Origin: an uncultured Flavobacteriaceae bacterium
GTDB taxonomy: Bacteria > Bacteroidota > Bacteroidia > Flavobacteriales > Flavobacteriaceae
NCBI GenBank assembly: GCA_938010765.1
Contig: CALLVX010000034.1
Coordinates: 21,909-85,908 of the forward strand
Direction: 5' to 3'
Length of the DNA: 64,000 bases
The notes under the pieces are model-generated. The model worked only from the letters and a program-made list of their open reading frames with translations, was not told where the DNA came from and made no database searches. Every line of letters starts with the position of its first letter. The first letter of the stretch is position 1. Position numbers and translations under genes: made by a program. Shown here piece by piece: positions 16,764 to 26,800 of the stretch.

Positions 16764-19700
16764 CTATTTTAAGATATCGGTTAATTGCGCTAGTGTCTTT
16801 GAATTAGACAGCGGCTTTATTTCGGTCGCATTCCATTTCTCAGCCATATCTTTAAGTGAAAGGCCTTTTTTTTCTAGCAGTTTTAAAGCCTTTTGAACCA
16901 AGTTCAAATCTTCCTTGGACGGGCTATAGTCTTTCTCTAAAATCAGTTTATCGAAAAGGTGCAAGGTGGCATTCTCGATAAGTTCCAAATAGGCTTTTGT
17001 ATTGTTATCTTTCTGAAGGCTATATCTATTAAAGTAATTTACAAGCTGCGAATAGCCAATGATGGTCGCGGTATTTTCAATAAAAAAATGAACCCGTTCA
17101 TAGCTTTTGGTCTCACGGATTTCCGGGGAATCGATCATCGTAATGTTTTTAAGATACTTTGGTTTTCTTTTGCGAACCAAGGCAAGTAATTTTTTCTCTT
17201 TCGCAACCTTTGTATCGATTTTTTTATTTTTCCCTTTTGAAGTTTTTACCGCTGTCGATGCACGAACATCTGCCTTACTTATTGCTGCCTCCGCCATTGA
17301 ATTAGCAATTAAAAAATTATCCGGGAGGGTATCACCCTCAGGAAGTGCCGGAGGGCAATACCCCCAAAAAATAGAATTAACCGTTTCTGATGGCAAACAA
17401 CAAGGGTTGGACTCTTTGCTATCTTCTGGTCTGCAATTGCAGTTACCGGTTGCGCCAGGAATTGTAGGGCAAGGCGGTTCAGAGGTCAACCGTTTTATGC
17501 AATCTACGAGGAGACAAGTAGGATCTATTCCGTTAGGGGCACAAGACCTTTTATCCGGATCCTGGTTTTGTTGCCATTCTAACCAAATGCGATATGCATC
17601 TTCAAATTTGCACAAATCTCGTGGGCTCAACCATAAAATATGTAGTCCGACCAAAGCGGGAACCTCCTTATATAGCAACTGTTCAAATGCTTTTCTACTT
17701 TCTTCAGTTCTAAAACGTTTGTCCCAGGCCGGAAGCACTAGGGTAGCCCAAAACGAATAAGGGTCACTACCTGGCAAGTAGTATAGTAAATTAGGGTTAG
17801 GAATTATCGTAGGATCTGCACATGGGTCATCTTTATCCAAATCTGGTTGCCATTCAATATCGCAACAATAGTCTGGACAAATAGGCAGCAAACAACAAAT
17901 TGTCTCCTGATTCCCGACAACATCTACCACCACCACATCATCACAGTTTTTTTGACTTTTAGGACGTAAAAGAATATGTTCTAACAGGTGCATCCCGGTA
18001 TTATCAACACATGCCTTCGTGCGTGCAATAGCATCTAACACCTCTTGTTTGCAATTGTACCTTTGTGGATGACACCCAAGTATTTCTTGTTCATTGACCA
18101 ACCTAAAAGAGAAAGGACCATAAGGTGTTTTTTCGATACAATCAATCTTGATTAAATCTTTTTCTGTCTGAGCACAAAATGCTTCAAAAGCGCATAATGC
18201 ATCTGCGCAACAGGTATAACAATTGCTACTTACAAAAGGATAAGCTTCACCGCATGTAATGGTATTTTTTTCTAAGTCATCACTACAACCACAAGGCTGC
18301 AAACCTTCCGGGGTAAGCTCTTTGTCGTTTAACGGTAGATACAAGCGATAGCAATACCCGTCTTCTGTTTTATAAATAGGGAAATAATCTGCAAAACGCC
18401 AAAGTGCTTCCAAATCAAAATCTTTTGCTTCTAAAATGGTAGCAAGGCGACTATTAGAACTATATTTTTTTGGCAAACACTGAACAAAATTTCGTATTAG
18501 CCTCAGGTTTCTTTGCCGTTTTTCTTCTGCTGTTTCAGTATTCCCATCATTCGTTTCCAACGTACATTTGGGTTTACAGTTGCGAATTGCTTGAACAAAA
18601 TCGCAAAGATCTTCTATAAAGTTTTCCGAGGAGTGAATGGCAGGAGCTATATACATCATTGCAGAGTCTTTCAGCATTGGTTTTCCCTTGCTTAGTTTCA
18701 CTGTATTCAAGTATTTGCCCCAATCTATTTTTTTAAGTACCGTTTTCCAAAATTGAGCTTTCTCATCGCGTTCTTTTTCAGTATGGTAGTAACAATCATG
18801 ATCTGCAATGAAGTAAGAAGGGGAGGCCACCTTAAACTTCCAATACTGTTGCTCACAAATTGGAATATAGTTCTTATCATCTTCTGCAGCATATATAAAT
18901 TCTCGTATCCCACCGGGTATGCATCCACCACATTCATCTCTATCATCCGGAAAAATATCGTCCCAAGCCTCTTCCTCGGATATGTAGTCACAGGAGCTTT
19001 CCACTAAAACTTCTAATAGGCCAACAGCAAATAGGCCTTGCTTGCACAGTACGCGACAATTATTTGGTGTACCCGCCAGGGTATAAAAATGCTGGTATGC
19101 TTTAATAGCATCGGTCACCAAATCAAAACAAGCTTCACTTTCCCAAAGCAATGTCCCCTTATAGGGCAAGGAAGTTTTTATTTCACAACCAGTGTCTATA
19201 ATCGTATTGTTTGGTATAGTAACCCGATAGATGAATTTGCCAGTAGTAGAATTCTTGCCTTTGGTCTCTATTTGATAGATAGGAAAAAGATTGGCCAATT
19301 CGGTATAATACGATTGTGTACTGCGCACTGATTCTTTTTTATTTGCCGCTGGGACCACGGCCATAAATGATATATCATCACAGGTATTGGATGTAGGTTC
19401 TTTATAGGTTTCTTCTAAACTTATTTTTCGGCCTGCCCCATAATTACCTTCATCCCTAGCCAAACTAATTACCTGAAGCCATTGCTCTTCCCAAGCATTC
19501 GCGGCGGCTTCTTTGGTGTCATAACCCCAATAGCTAATAAGTACAAAACTCCGTTTGGATTCATCTTCAAAACAAACTTGGTAATGAAATTTTCCTGGGT
19601 TTTTGTCTGGGCAAACTACCTTTGCTTTAGGCGGGCAATCATCTAACGCAATTGGTGGTATGAGCTCACAGATCTTTGCCTTTAACTCTTGTGCCATTGC

Positions 19701-22700
19701 TCTTTCAGAGCAGCCATAAGGGCTTAGCGCTATCGGTGTATTTTTCTTATAAAAGCGCCATTCATACCTACCATCTTCATGTTCTGCTATTGCTTCTGAA
19801 ATAAATTCCTCACTGGGTGACCCCTCATTTGTGTATATGGATTTTAAATGGGTAATGACTGCTTTAGCATTGTCGATAGATGCTTTATATGAACCTTCCT
19901 TATACTGTACTGCTACTGCAGTTTTCTTATCAGACCCAAACACTTCAAAAGCATGTTGCGAGGCCGCTTCAGAAGTTTTTAATGTATAAGAAGATATGTT
20001 TTCGGTAAAGTTAGAATAGGCATTTTCTGCCTCTTTCTTCTCTTTAAAATTCACTTTACTTCTAAAAATAGGGCTAAACTCACCTTCAGAATCGGTATTG
20101 CCATAAACAAAATTATAACTGGCTGGTTCTGGTTTTATGTGTAGTTCAAAACAGTGCTTTTCTAGCGATGCAAAGCGATGCTCACGTGCCGCCTTAACAA
20201 TGTGTTTTTTTAAATCGTTAGTGGCTTTTCCCTTTGACGAAAACACCTTCTCTGTCTTAAGAATTGTTTTTTCATCTTCTATCAAAGACCACATATAGCG
20301 AGGTGGTTCCTCTTCTACCGCAACAGGAACTGTTCCTTTTTTTAAAGATAGTATTACTGTATTAAGTAATTTATTCCTATCGGCAGCGGTCTCTCGCATT
20401 TCTGGTGGTACCGCTAAAAAATCGCCAGAGGCATCCTTAAGTATGAAATTGTATTCGGGATTCCCCTGATCCCCGGACAGCAAGTAATTCTTTTTTTGCT
20501 GTCCCATTATATATGCCTCTCGCATATGTTCCAAGGCTTCACGTTCGGAGTTATAGTTATTATAGCTCACCAACATGGGCAGGCCATTTTTTTTGGGAAT
20601 ACGAAACCCGTACTTTTCTGTTACCTTCTCGTACCTTGGTTTTGTATTTCTATTGTCAAAAACACGACAACAATCGGCTATAAGACTGTCTTGATCATAT
20701 TGATCTTTTGTGATACTATCAGAAACCGCAATGCATTTCCCTTTTGCATTTAACAATCTAAGGCGAAGGGTATTATCCTTGTTTTGCAGTTCGTAGTTAC
20801 CAATATCACTTGCCAGCATTTTAGCGCGTCTCCAAGCTCCTATGGCTCTATTTTTATCTGCATGGAAGTGTACTCCTCGTATTATAACATTCCCTTTTAT
20901 GGTAAGATTCCATTGCAATGCAGTAGTATGTTCGGTAAGATAGTTTTGGCACTCTGGCTGTACAATAAGATATTTCCATGCTTCCTCTTCTGTACTAAAG
21001 GTCGCATCAATTTGTCCTTTTTTCGCAAGTACCTTCGCTGGGGTACGCCATTTCCAACTGCGTAAAGTGTCTATTTTATGAACTACTGCATTTGTATCTA
21101 TATAACGGTTTTCATCGTAGGCGATTAAATGATATGAAACCTTGCTAGCATCACTAGTTTTATGTGTGTTCACATGGGTGATAAATGCGTCTTTTTTATC
21201 TAAAGCGGCATTCTTAGACCGCCATGTTGTATTCGTATTTTCTATAACCGCATTCCCTTTTTCATCTATTAATTGTTGACGATGCTTAGAACGTGCCACT
21301 ACTATATTTTCTGTTGCGGGAACCGTTGAAAACAATCGATGCGTCGTTGTTCTATTGAATGCATTTAAAGTTTTTTCCAATTGATCATAAGATTCCGGTT
21401 TACGTAAATCCGATAGTATTTTACGCGCAGCGGTATGCAATTCTTTTTTGTTTTCATAACTCCGGTTACTTCTAAAAAACACATTCCCTTTTGAATCTTT
21501 TAGTTGTAATCTAAAGCAAGGAAGCACCTCATAATTACAAAGATTGCGTCTGTCGTAATTTGAAATTCCGGCCAAGAGCGATATCCTTTTTTCAAAACCT
21601 GATACATTATCGGTATTCCAAGAAGGTTTTAGATAATCAAATGCCCTTGCCCTATTTCTGCTAATCTCGGCAAACTGATTTAGGTAAGAAGATTGGTCTT
21701 CTATCGTTTGTTGATTTAAGCTACTATTGCCTACTTTATTTTGGTATTGAAGTAGTGTATAGGTTGTAAACTCTTCTCCAAAACGGGCTAATAGGTGATC
21801 CAAAAACTGTTTTCTTCTGGACAAATACTGATTCTTATTTTCTGAAAATTCTTGAATGCGGGTAATGTAAGATAGTGGACTGTAGTTCAGATTAAAATAA
21901 TGGGGATCTAAACCGTTTGAAGTAGTCATATCGGACACAGCTCGATAACTTTCTGGTATACCGCAAAGAAATGCAATGGTCTGCGCCTCTGTTAGTGCCT
22001 CATTGTGCGTTTCATATCGCTTTTCCCCAACCAAAACTACATCACTAGGGGTCTCCGGGCAAAGCGTGAAAAAATGCCCCGCGCTGTCTGTTAAAACTTC
22101 TATTCGATATTGTTCATTGAAGAATGAATCAACTAATTGATTGATGTAAATAGATCGTATTGCGGCAGAAGAAAAAGTAAGCACCTTCAGTAAAGCCGAA
22201 GTGTTATCACAGTAATCTGCTATGGTCAATTTTAATTTGGGATTGTTATCGAGTTCTTTTACAACAATATTCCAAGCTTCATCTCGAAGTACCGGCATCG
22301 CTAATCTGGTACCTTTGGTAAAGCTATCATCTTCATAAAATTGTAACAGGTCGTTTAAGCCTGGTACTTCATTTGGAAGTTGTGTAAAGTACGTGCGTTT
22401 TTCGTCATTTGACTTTTCTTTCTCCAGCGTTAAGGCATATAAAGATCGTATATGTGCCAGTTGGGCCGTGTAGTTCGCAAGCATCTGATCATAGAACATC
22501 AGATACCCTTTAAGTTGTAGGGCCTGCGTTTTTCTTTCTAAGGAAGCATTTTCGGGCAAACCATCATCCCCAATTCCATAGACCACAGGAAAATCATTCT
22601 GAATAGAATAATAGTCATCCAAATCTGTAATAAACGCTCCTGAAGGTATCTGCGTATTTAACTTATTTGAAGGTAAATGGAATTTTCTCGAAAAAGAAAA

Positions 22701-23849
22701 CCCCTGATGAACCTTTTCTTTATCAAGTGGTATAAAACCTTGTACGCTATAGAGATCTAAACAGGTTTCAGAAAGTGAAAATACGGGTACGTGTTCTTCT
22801 GTAATCTGTATCCCCGTGACCCAACTGCTCGGTTCACCTTTACTGGCACAGCTATTTGATGCCGGTAGCACAACACCTCCTTTAAAATGTACTTTCTTCA
22901 CCCTAACTACCCCAGGTATTGCTAAAATAACGGTATACAGGTCTGAAAGGTACATCTCGTCTCTGCGCTTTAATGCCTCCAATTCTTCCGTATCAACAAA
23001 TCCATAGCTGTCTGCCATATACGGGCGCCCGGCAAAAATTTGATCTATCGTTTTTCCTTTCCCCAGCAGTTCTTGCAGGGTATAGTACTTAATTGGCGGT
23101 TCAACATAATCTTTGAGCGCCAAAACGAGTTGCGCATATACTTTCTGAGGATTAAAATCGCTTGCAATTTCTACTTCGGCGCATATTCCTATATCGATTG
23201 GGCGTAATACGCAGATTTCATCTTTAAAATCTTCACATAAATTACGATGTGCAGCAAGGAGTTTGCGTACCTTATCTTTTAATACCAGCTGCTGCCGGCT
23301 ATTTTCAATAATTTCTGTATCTTTTTCTATAAGAACTTTATAAATTCCATTTAGTCTTACCTCATCAAATGGCCCTTCAAGAACTTTGTTGCACTTACGA
23401 ATAACCGTTTTGTCAGCATCATTGCAATGCAGCTTATTGTTCTCCGCATCTATCGATAAAGGAACTTCCTGTTCGGATGGTTCTAACCAAGCATTTTTTA
23501 CTCCATCAATCTCAAGCAATAATTTTCTGTAATCCGTGATTGTGGTCGGATTTACGGTTAAAATCTCAAGTGGAGTTAAGAAATTGTCGTCTTTTTTAGC
23601 TGAAGTTGTGGCAACCAGGTCTTTAAATGGTAGGTTGGTTTTATATCCCAAATCCATTAAGGCATACACCAAAACTTCGAGCATTGTAATTCCCGGATCA
23701 TGAACATTATGATCCGTCCATATTTTTCCCGATAAATTACCAATATGTTCGAGGCCCTCTTTACGTAGTATTTGGAAATCTAAAAAATCCGGAACATTTA
23801 GATCCTTCTGCGATAGTACGTTGATGTTATTTTCTAATGCTTCTGCCAT
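16764..23849 (-). CDS. Giant baseplate protein, Afp12-like (2361 aa)
   Basis: N-term DFLDFQILRKEGLEHIGNLSGKIWTDHNVHDPGITMLEVLVYALMDLGYKTNLPFKDL is typical of the eCIS Afp12 family; follows the Afp11-like gene. Confidence 0.88.
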   Translation of the reverse strand: MAEALENNINVLSQKDLNVPDFLDFQILRKEGLEHIGNLSGKIWTDHNVHDPGITMLEVLVYALMDLGYKTNLPFKDLVATTSAKKDDNFLTPLEILTVNPTTITDYRKLLLEIDGVKNAWLEPSEQEVPLSIDAENNKLHCNDADKTVIRKCNKVLEGPFDEVRLNGIYKVLIEKDTEIIENSRQQLVLKDKVRKLLAAHRNLCEDFKDEICVLRPIDIGICAEVEIASDFNPQKVYAQLVLALKDYVEPPIKYYTLQELLGKGKTIDQIFAGRPYMADSYGFVDTEELEALKRRDEMYLSDLYTVILAIPGVVRVKKVHFKGGVVLPASNSCASKGEPSSWVTGIQITEEHVPVFSLSETCLDLYSVQGFIPLDKEKVHQGFSFSRKFHLPSNKLNTQIPSGAFITDLDDYYSIQNDFPVVYGIGDDGLPENASLERKTQALQLKGYLMFYDQMLANYTAQLAHIRSLYALTLEKEKSNDEKRTYFTQLPNEVPGLNDLLQFYEDDSFTKGTRLAMPVLRDEAWNIVVKELDNNPKLKLTIADYCDNTSALLKVLTFSSAAIRSIYINQLVDSFFNEQYRIEVLTDSAGHFFTLCPETPSDVVLVGEKRYETHNEALTEAQTIAFLCGIPESYRAVSDMTTSNGLDPHYFNLNYSPLSYITRIQEFSENKNQYLSRRKQFLDHLLARFGEEFTTYTLLQYQNKVGNSSLNQQTIEDQSSYLNQFAEISRNRARAFDYLKPSWNTDNVSGFEKRISLLAGISNYDRRNLCNYEVLPCFRLQLKDSKGNVFFRSNRSYENKKELHTAARKILSDLRKPESYDQLEKTLNAFNRTTTHRLFSTVPATENIVVARSKHRQQLIDEKGNAVIENTNTTWRSKNAALDKKDAFITHVNTHKTSDASKVSYHLIAYDENRYIDTNAVVHKIDTLRSWKWRTPAKVLAKKGQIDATFSTEEEAWKYLIVQPECQNYLTEHTTALQWNLTIKGNVIIRGVHFHADKNRAIGAWRRAKMLASDIGNYELQNKDNTLRLRLLNAKGKCIAVSDSITKDQYDQDSLIADCCRVFDNRNTKPRYEKVTEKYGFRIPKKNGLPMLVSYNNYNSEREALEHMREAYIMGQQKKNYLLSGDQGNPEYNFILKDASGDFLAVPPEMRETAADRNKLLNTVILSLKKGTVPVAVEEEPPRYMWSLIEDEKTILKTEKVFSSKGKATNDLKKHIVKAAREHRFASLEKHCFELHIKPEPASYNFVYGNTDSEGEFSPIFRSKVNFKEKKEAENAYSNFTENISSYTLKTSEAASQHAFEVFGSDKKTAVAVQYKEGSYKASIDNAKAVITHLKSIYTNEGSPSEEFISEAIAEHEDGRYEWRFYKKNTPIALSPYGCSERAMAQELKAKICELIPPIALDDCPPKAKVVCPDKNPGKFHYQVCFEDESKRSFVLISYWGYDTKEAAANAWEEQWLQVISLARDEGNYGAGRKISLEETYKEPTSNTCDDISFMAVVPAANKKESVRSTQSYYTELANLFPIYQIETKGKNSTTGKFIYRVTIPNNTIIDTGCEIKTSLPYKGTLLWESEACFDLVTDAIKAYQHFYTLAGTPNNCRVLCKQGLFAVGLLEVLVESSCDYISEEEAWDDIFPDDRDECGGCIPGGIREFIYAAEDDKNYIPICEQQYWKFKVASPSYFIADHDCYYHTEKERDEKAQFWKTVLKKIDWGKYLNTVKLSKGKPMLKDSAMMYIAPAIHSSENFIEDLCDFVQAIRNCKPKCTLETNDGNTETAEEKRQRNLRLIRNFVQCLPKKYSSNSRLATILEAKDFDLEALWRFADYFPIYKTEDGYCYRLYLPLNDKELTPEGLQPCGCSDDLEKNTITCGEAYPFVSSNCYTCCADALCAFEAFCAQTEKDLIKIDCIEKTPYGPFSFRLVNEQEILGCHPQRYNCKQEVLDAIARTKACVDNTGMHLLEHILLRPKSQKNCDDVVVVDVVGNQETICCLLPICPDYCCDIEWQPDLDKDDPCADPTIIPNPNLLYYLPGSDPYSFWATLVLPAWDKRFRTEESRKAFEQLLYKEVPALVGLHILWLSPRDLCKFEDAYRIWLEWQQNQDPDKRSCAPNGIDPTCLLVDCIKRLTSEPPCPTIPGATGNCNCRPEDSKESNPCCLPSETVNSIFWGYCPPALPEGDTLPDNFLIANSMAEAAISKADVRASTAVKTSKGKNKKIDTKVAKEKKLLALVRKRKPKYLKNITMIDSPEIRETKSYERVHFFIENTATIIGYSQLVNYFNRYSLQKDNNTKAYLELIENATLHLFDKLILEKDYSPSKEDLNLVQKALKLLEKKGLSLKDMAEKWNATEIKPLSNSKTLAQLTDILK
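18000..22125 (-). repeat. Tandem divergent YegP-like beta-beta-beta-alpha protein repeats encoded inside the Afp12-like gene
   Basis: Recurring pattern e.g. FRLQLKDSKGNVFFRSNRSYENKKELHTAARKIL; YGFRIPKKNGLPMLVSYNNYNSEREALEHMREAY; FHYQVCFEDESKRSFVLISYWGYDTKEAAANAWEEQW; FSFRLVNEQEILGCHPQRYNCKQEVLDAIARTKA. Assigned by eye. Confidence 0.55.
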
Positions 23850-23860
23850 GATAATTAATT

Positions 23861-26800
23861 CTAAAATATCCCTATCTCAATAGGCGTTTTGGGGGGGCAG
23901 TCCTCTTCATTGATCTTGACACAGATTTCTCCTGCCGTCAAAATAGACCGTGCTGTTAAGGGTTGTATTTTAATTCCGCTTTGATTGCATTCCCCTTCTA
24001 TTCTTAAATCAGCGATATAGGCTACATATGCAAGCTGTTCTATAAAGCCTACCAGATCAGAATACAGGACCTCTTCTCCAAAAGCCAATTTTTCTGTATC
24101 TCCTAAAAACCAAGGCGCTAAGAAAAAGGTAAGGTCATCTTTCAGTTGCTGAGCGTAAAATGAAGAAGATTTGCCTCTATACAGGCGAACCTCAACGCAT
24201 ACATCTACAAACTCGTATCTAGGGTTCATAACCTTGAGTCTGGCAAAAGGGGATGTTTTTTCTCTAAGCAAATCCCCTATTTTTTCTAATAAGCTTACGG
24301 GGGCCTTAGGTTCTAATTGATTCCCGGCCATGAGTTTTGTTAAATCGGGAATCACCGCGACAACAACGAATCCAGGAGCTACCTCTAAATCTCTTCTATA
24401 TATATTTGCTGATAATCCCATAGTATGGGAGATACATTTGGTTTTATAAATTTCAGGGAAACTTTCGAGTACGATTTTCTCATAATCGTTGCTCATTAGA
24501 GCGCGTCCCTTATGCTTAAGCTGTTCGCTCACTCGGGTATAAAAATGACCTTCAGCTTCCGGTTTTCTACCTCCAAATGTGTCATAAGGCTGAACTACTT
24601 TTTTAACACTAAAATCTCCTTTGACCAACTTTCCAATACTTCCAGCTTTTATTGGAGTTTCTAACCGAGCAGTATCGTTATTTTCGTTTAATTTGGCAGC
24701 GACTTTAGCCGCCTGGGTGTGTATTCCTATCGCTTCGGCAACCGCCAATACATTTTCCGGAGCGGATACTTTAATCCAATACAACCCAGAGGGCATAACA
24801 GTATTGCCAATATTACTGATGGCATCGGGTATGGCAATGGTAACTATCCCGGAGACTGTAAGGCCATCTGTAGCATCGTCCAAGACGTCAAATTCTTCCT
24901 GTAGTGCGATCCATGAATTATTGCTTAAGTAATGCCAGTTAATATTGGCTCTATCTTGCTCTGAATCTGCTGTGGCCTCTGCCAATTGAAATAAAAGTGA
25001 TAGGGTTCCTCCCGGGCTAAGCTCATCAAAACCAATAAATAAGGTTCCTTCATCATCAAAATAAGGGAATAACGTGGGGTCTTGGGAAATGGCCTCGCCT
25101 TTTGATGTGTTTTCAAAAGGATAGAGATGTACGATCGCTATATCTTCTTTAACCGCCCTTGCCGAATAATCGAGGTATAAATTCTTAATTATAGGTGTCC
25201 AAGGTTCGTTGGGAATTAATGCTTGAAAACCCGTTCCGTACAAGAAATTAAATATACCCGTATCATCTAATAGGTTATCAAAATCTGTAAGTGACTGCTC
25301 TACCTGAATGATTAAGTCATCGATGCCATTTGGGTTTGTAAATCTGCCCTTGAGATTGTTGAAAAAGTTAGTGAGATTCGTAATTGCATTTTGTGCGCTC
25401 CCCGCGGCAATACTGCCAAGAGAAGCCAGAATATCATCTCTTTCCGATTCAAAAGTTGCCGCAAAATTTAAAACTGCACCGACTACGTCGTTGAAATAGT
25501 TGGTAAGATTTGTATCAATTGCGGTTCTTGCACTTTCGATATCTGTTTTTACGGCGGTTACATCACCAATAAGCAAATGATCATTTAATTCTATAAATGT
25601 AAAGACCGCTTCTATGGCTGTGACCAAATCGGTAGCGAGGTCACCTACTGCATCGATCACAACATCTTCGTTTAAAAAATCGACAAAGGGAGAAATTACT
25701 ATTTTGCTAGAATCGTTTATGTAAATCGCATCTGCGAGTTTCTTGTTCTCTCCGGTATAGGCATAAGCCAACATTTGCCGCGCCAGCACAAATGGATACT
25801 CCTTGTGTAAAAAATCCTGATCTGCAAGGGTGAATTTTAGGAATCCGTTTTGAGATTTCTTGAAAAACTCAAGTGGCTCCTCATAATCAACAAATCTATC
25901 GGTAATACTATTTTCGACTTCCCAGCCAAACTTGGTGATCTTGCAATCAAGATCTCCAAAAGTCGGATCGTTTTCGCTGAACAGCTCCATTTTGGTAATG
26001 TTATCCCAGGCACCTTGGTTCAACACATCGACCTTAACTTGGAATTCATCTTCAAACAATCCGAAATTCTCTTCTGTAGGAGGGCCTACAATATCTGGAT
26101 TGTGCTTTATATAGGCTTTGTAGTAATCGTGAAAACTATCGGGTTTTTCTTTCCATTCCATATTTACCCTTACAGAATCCCATTTCTTGTAAAGCACTTC
26201 TTTACTTCCTATGTAAAAACTAGGACCAAGCAGTGAATCTGGGTCTACGGGATCTGTTGGGTCGCCAAGTTCCACTTGGTTCATGGGGTCGAATCCGGGA
26301 ACTTCGGGTCTGATACCAAATGGGAAAATTTGGCTATTTATATCCAGCGTACCCTCATCATTCTGAACAATCAAGTTTTTTACACCGCAAACCTCCACAT
26401 CGATCTGTGCGTTAACAAGCTGTAAATGCTTTAGAAAATGATAGGGAGAAACCAATAGATTGCCCCCAACATTCTGTTTTTTCAAGCAGCAGGGGTCGGT
26501 ACCTCCACTACTATCTCCGCAATTTATTTTCAGTGTTTCATTTACCTCTATTTTAACCACAGGGAAATTATCCTTCAGATCAAAGTGCTCTTTTAGGTTT
26601 TCTTCATTGTAAAAAACGATTGCGGGAGCTTCGGGCGGTAGGCTTATAAGTAACTCGAACTGAATCTCGCCCAAAGGTGCTAGCCCCTCTGTTGGGGGCT
26701 TATGAATTTTCACTACTTCCGGAATTGCTGAAATCCATTCTTTTTCGCCGCTAAACCAAATCTTAAAAAGCGCATTGTCTTCTTCTTTTTTTGTCAAAGG

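Noticed and set aside
17107-19331. + strand ORFs (e.g. 17107..17760, 19038..19331) opposite the Afp12-like gene
   Set aside because: Antisense shadows of a continuous 2361-codon ORF; no recognisable domain.
22800-22830. WVTGIQITEE in the Afp12-like protein as another amyloid-like GIQI motif
   Set aside because: Isolated GIQI inside a folded beta-rich baseplate region without the N-K-G context or terminal position; likely chance.
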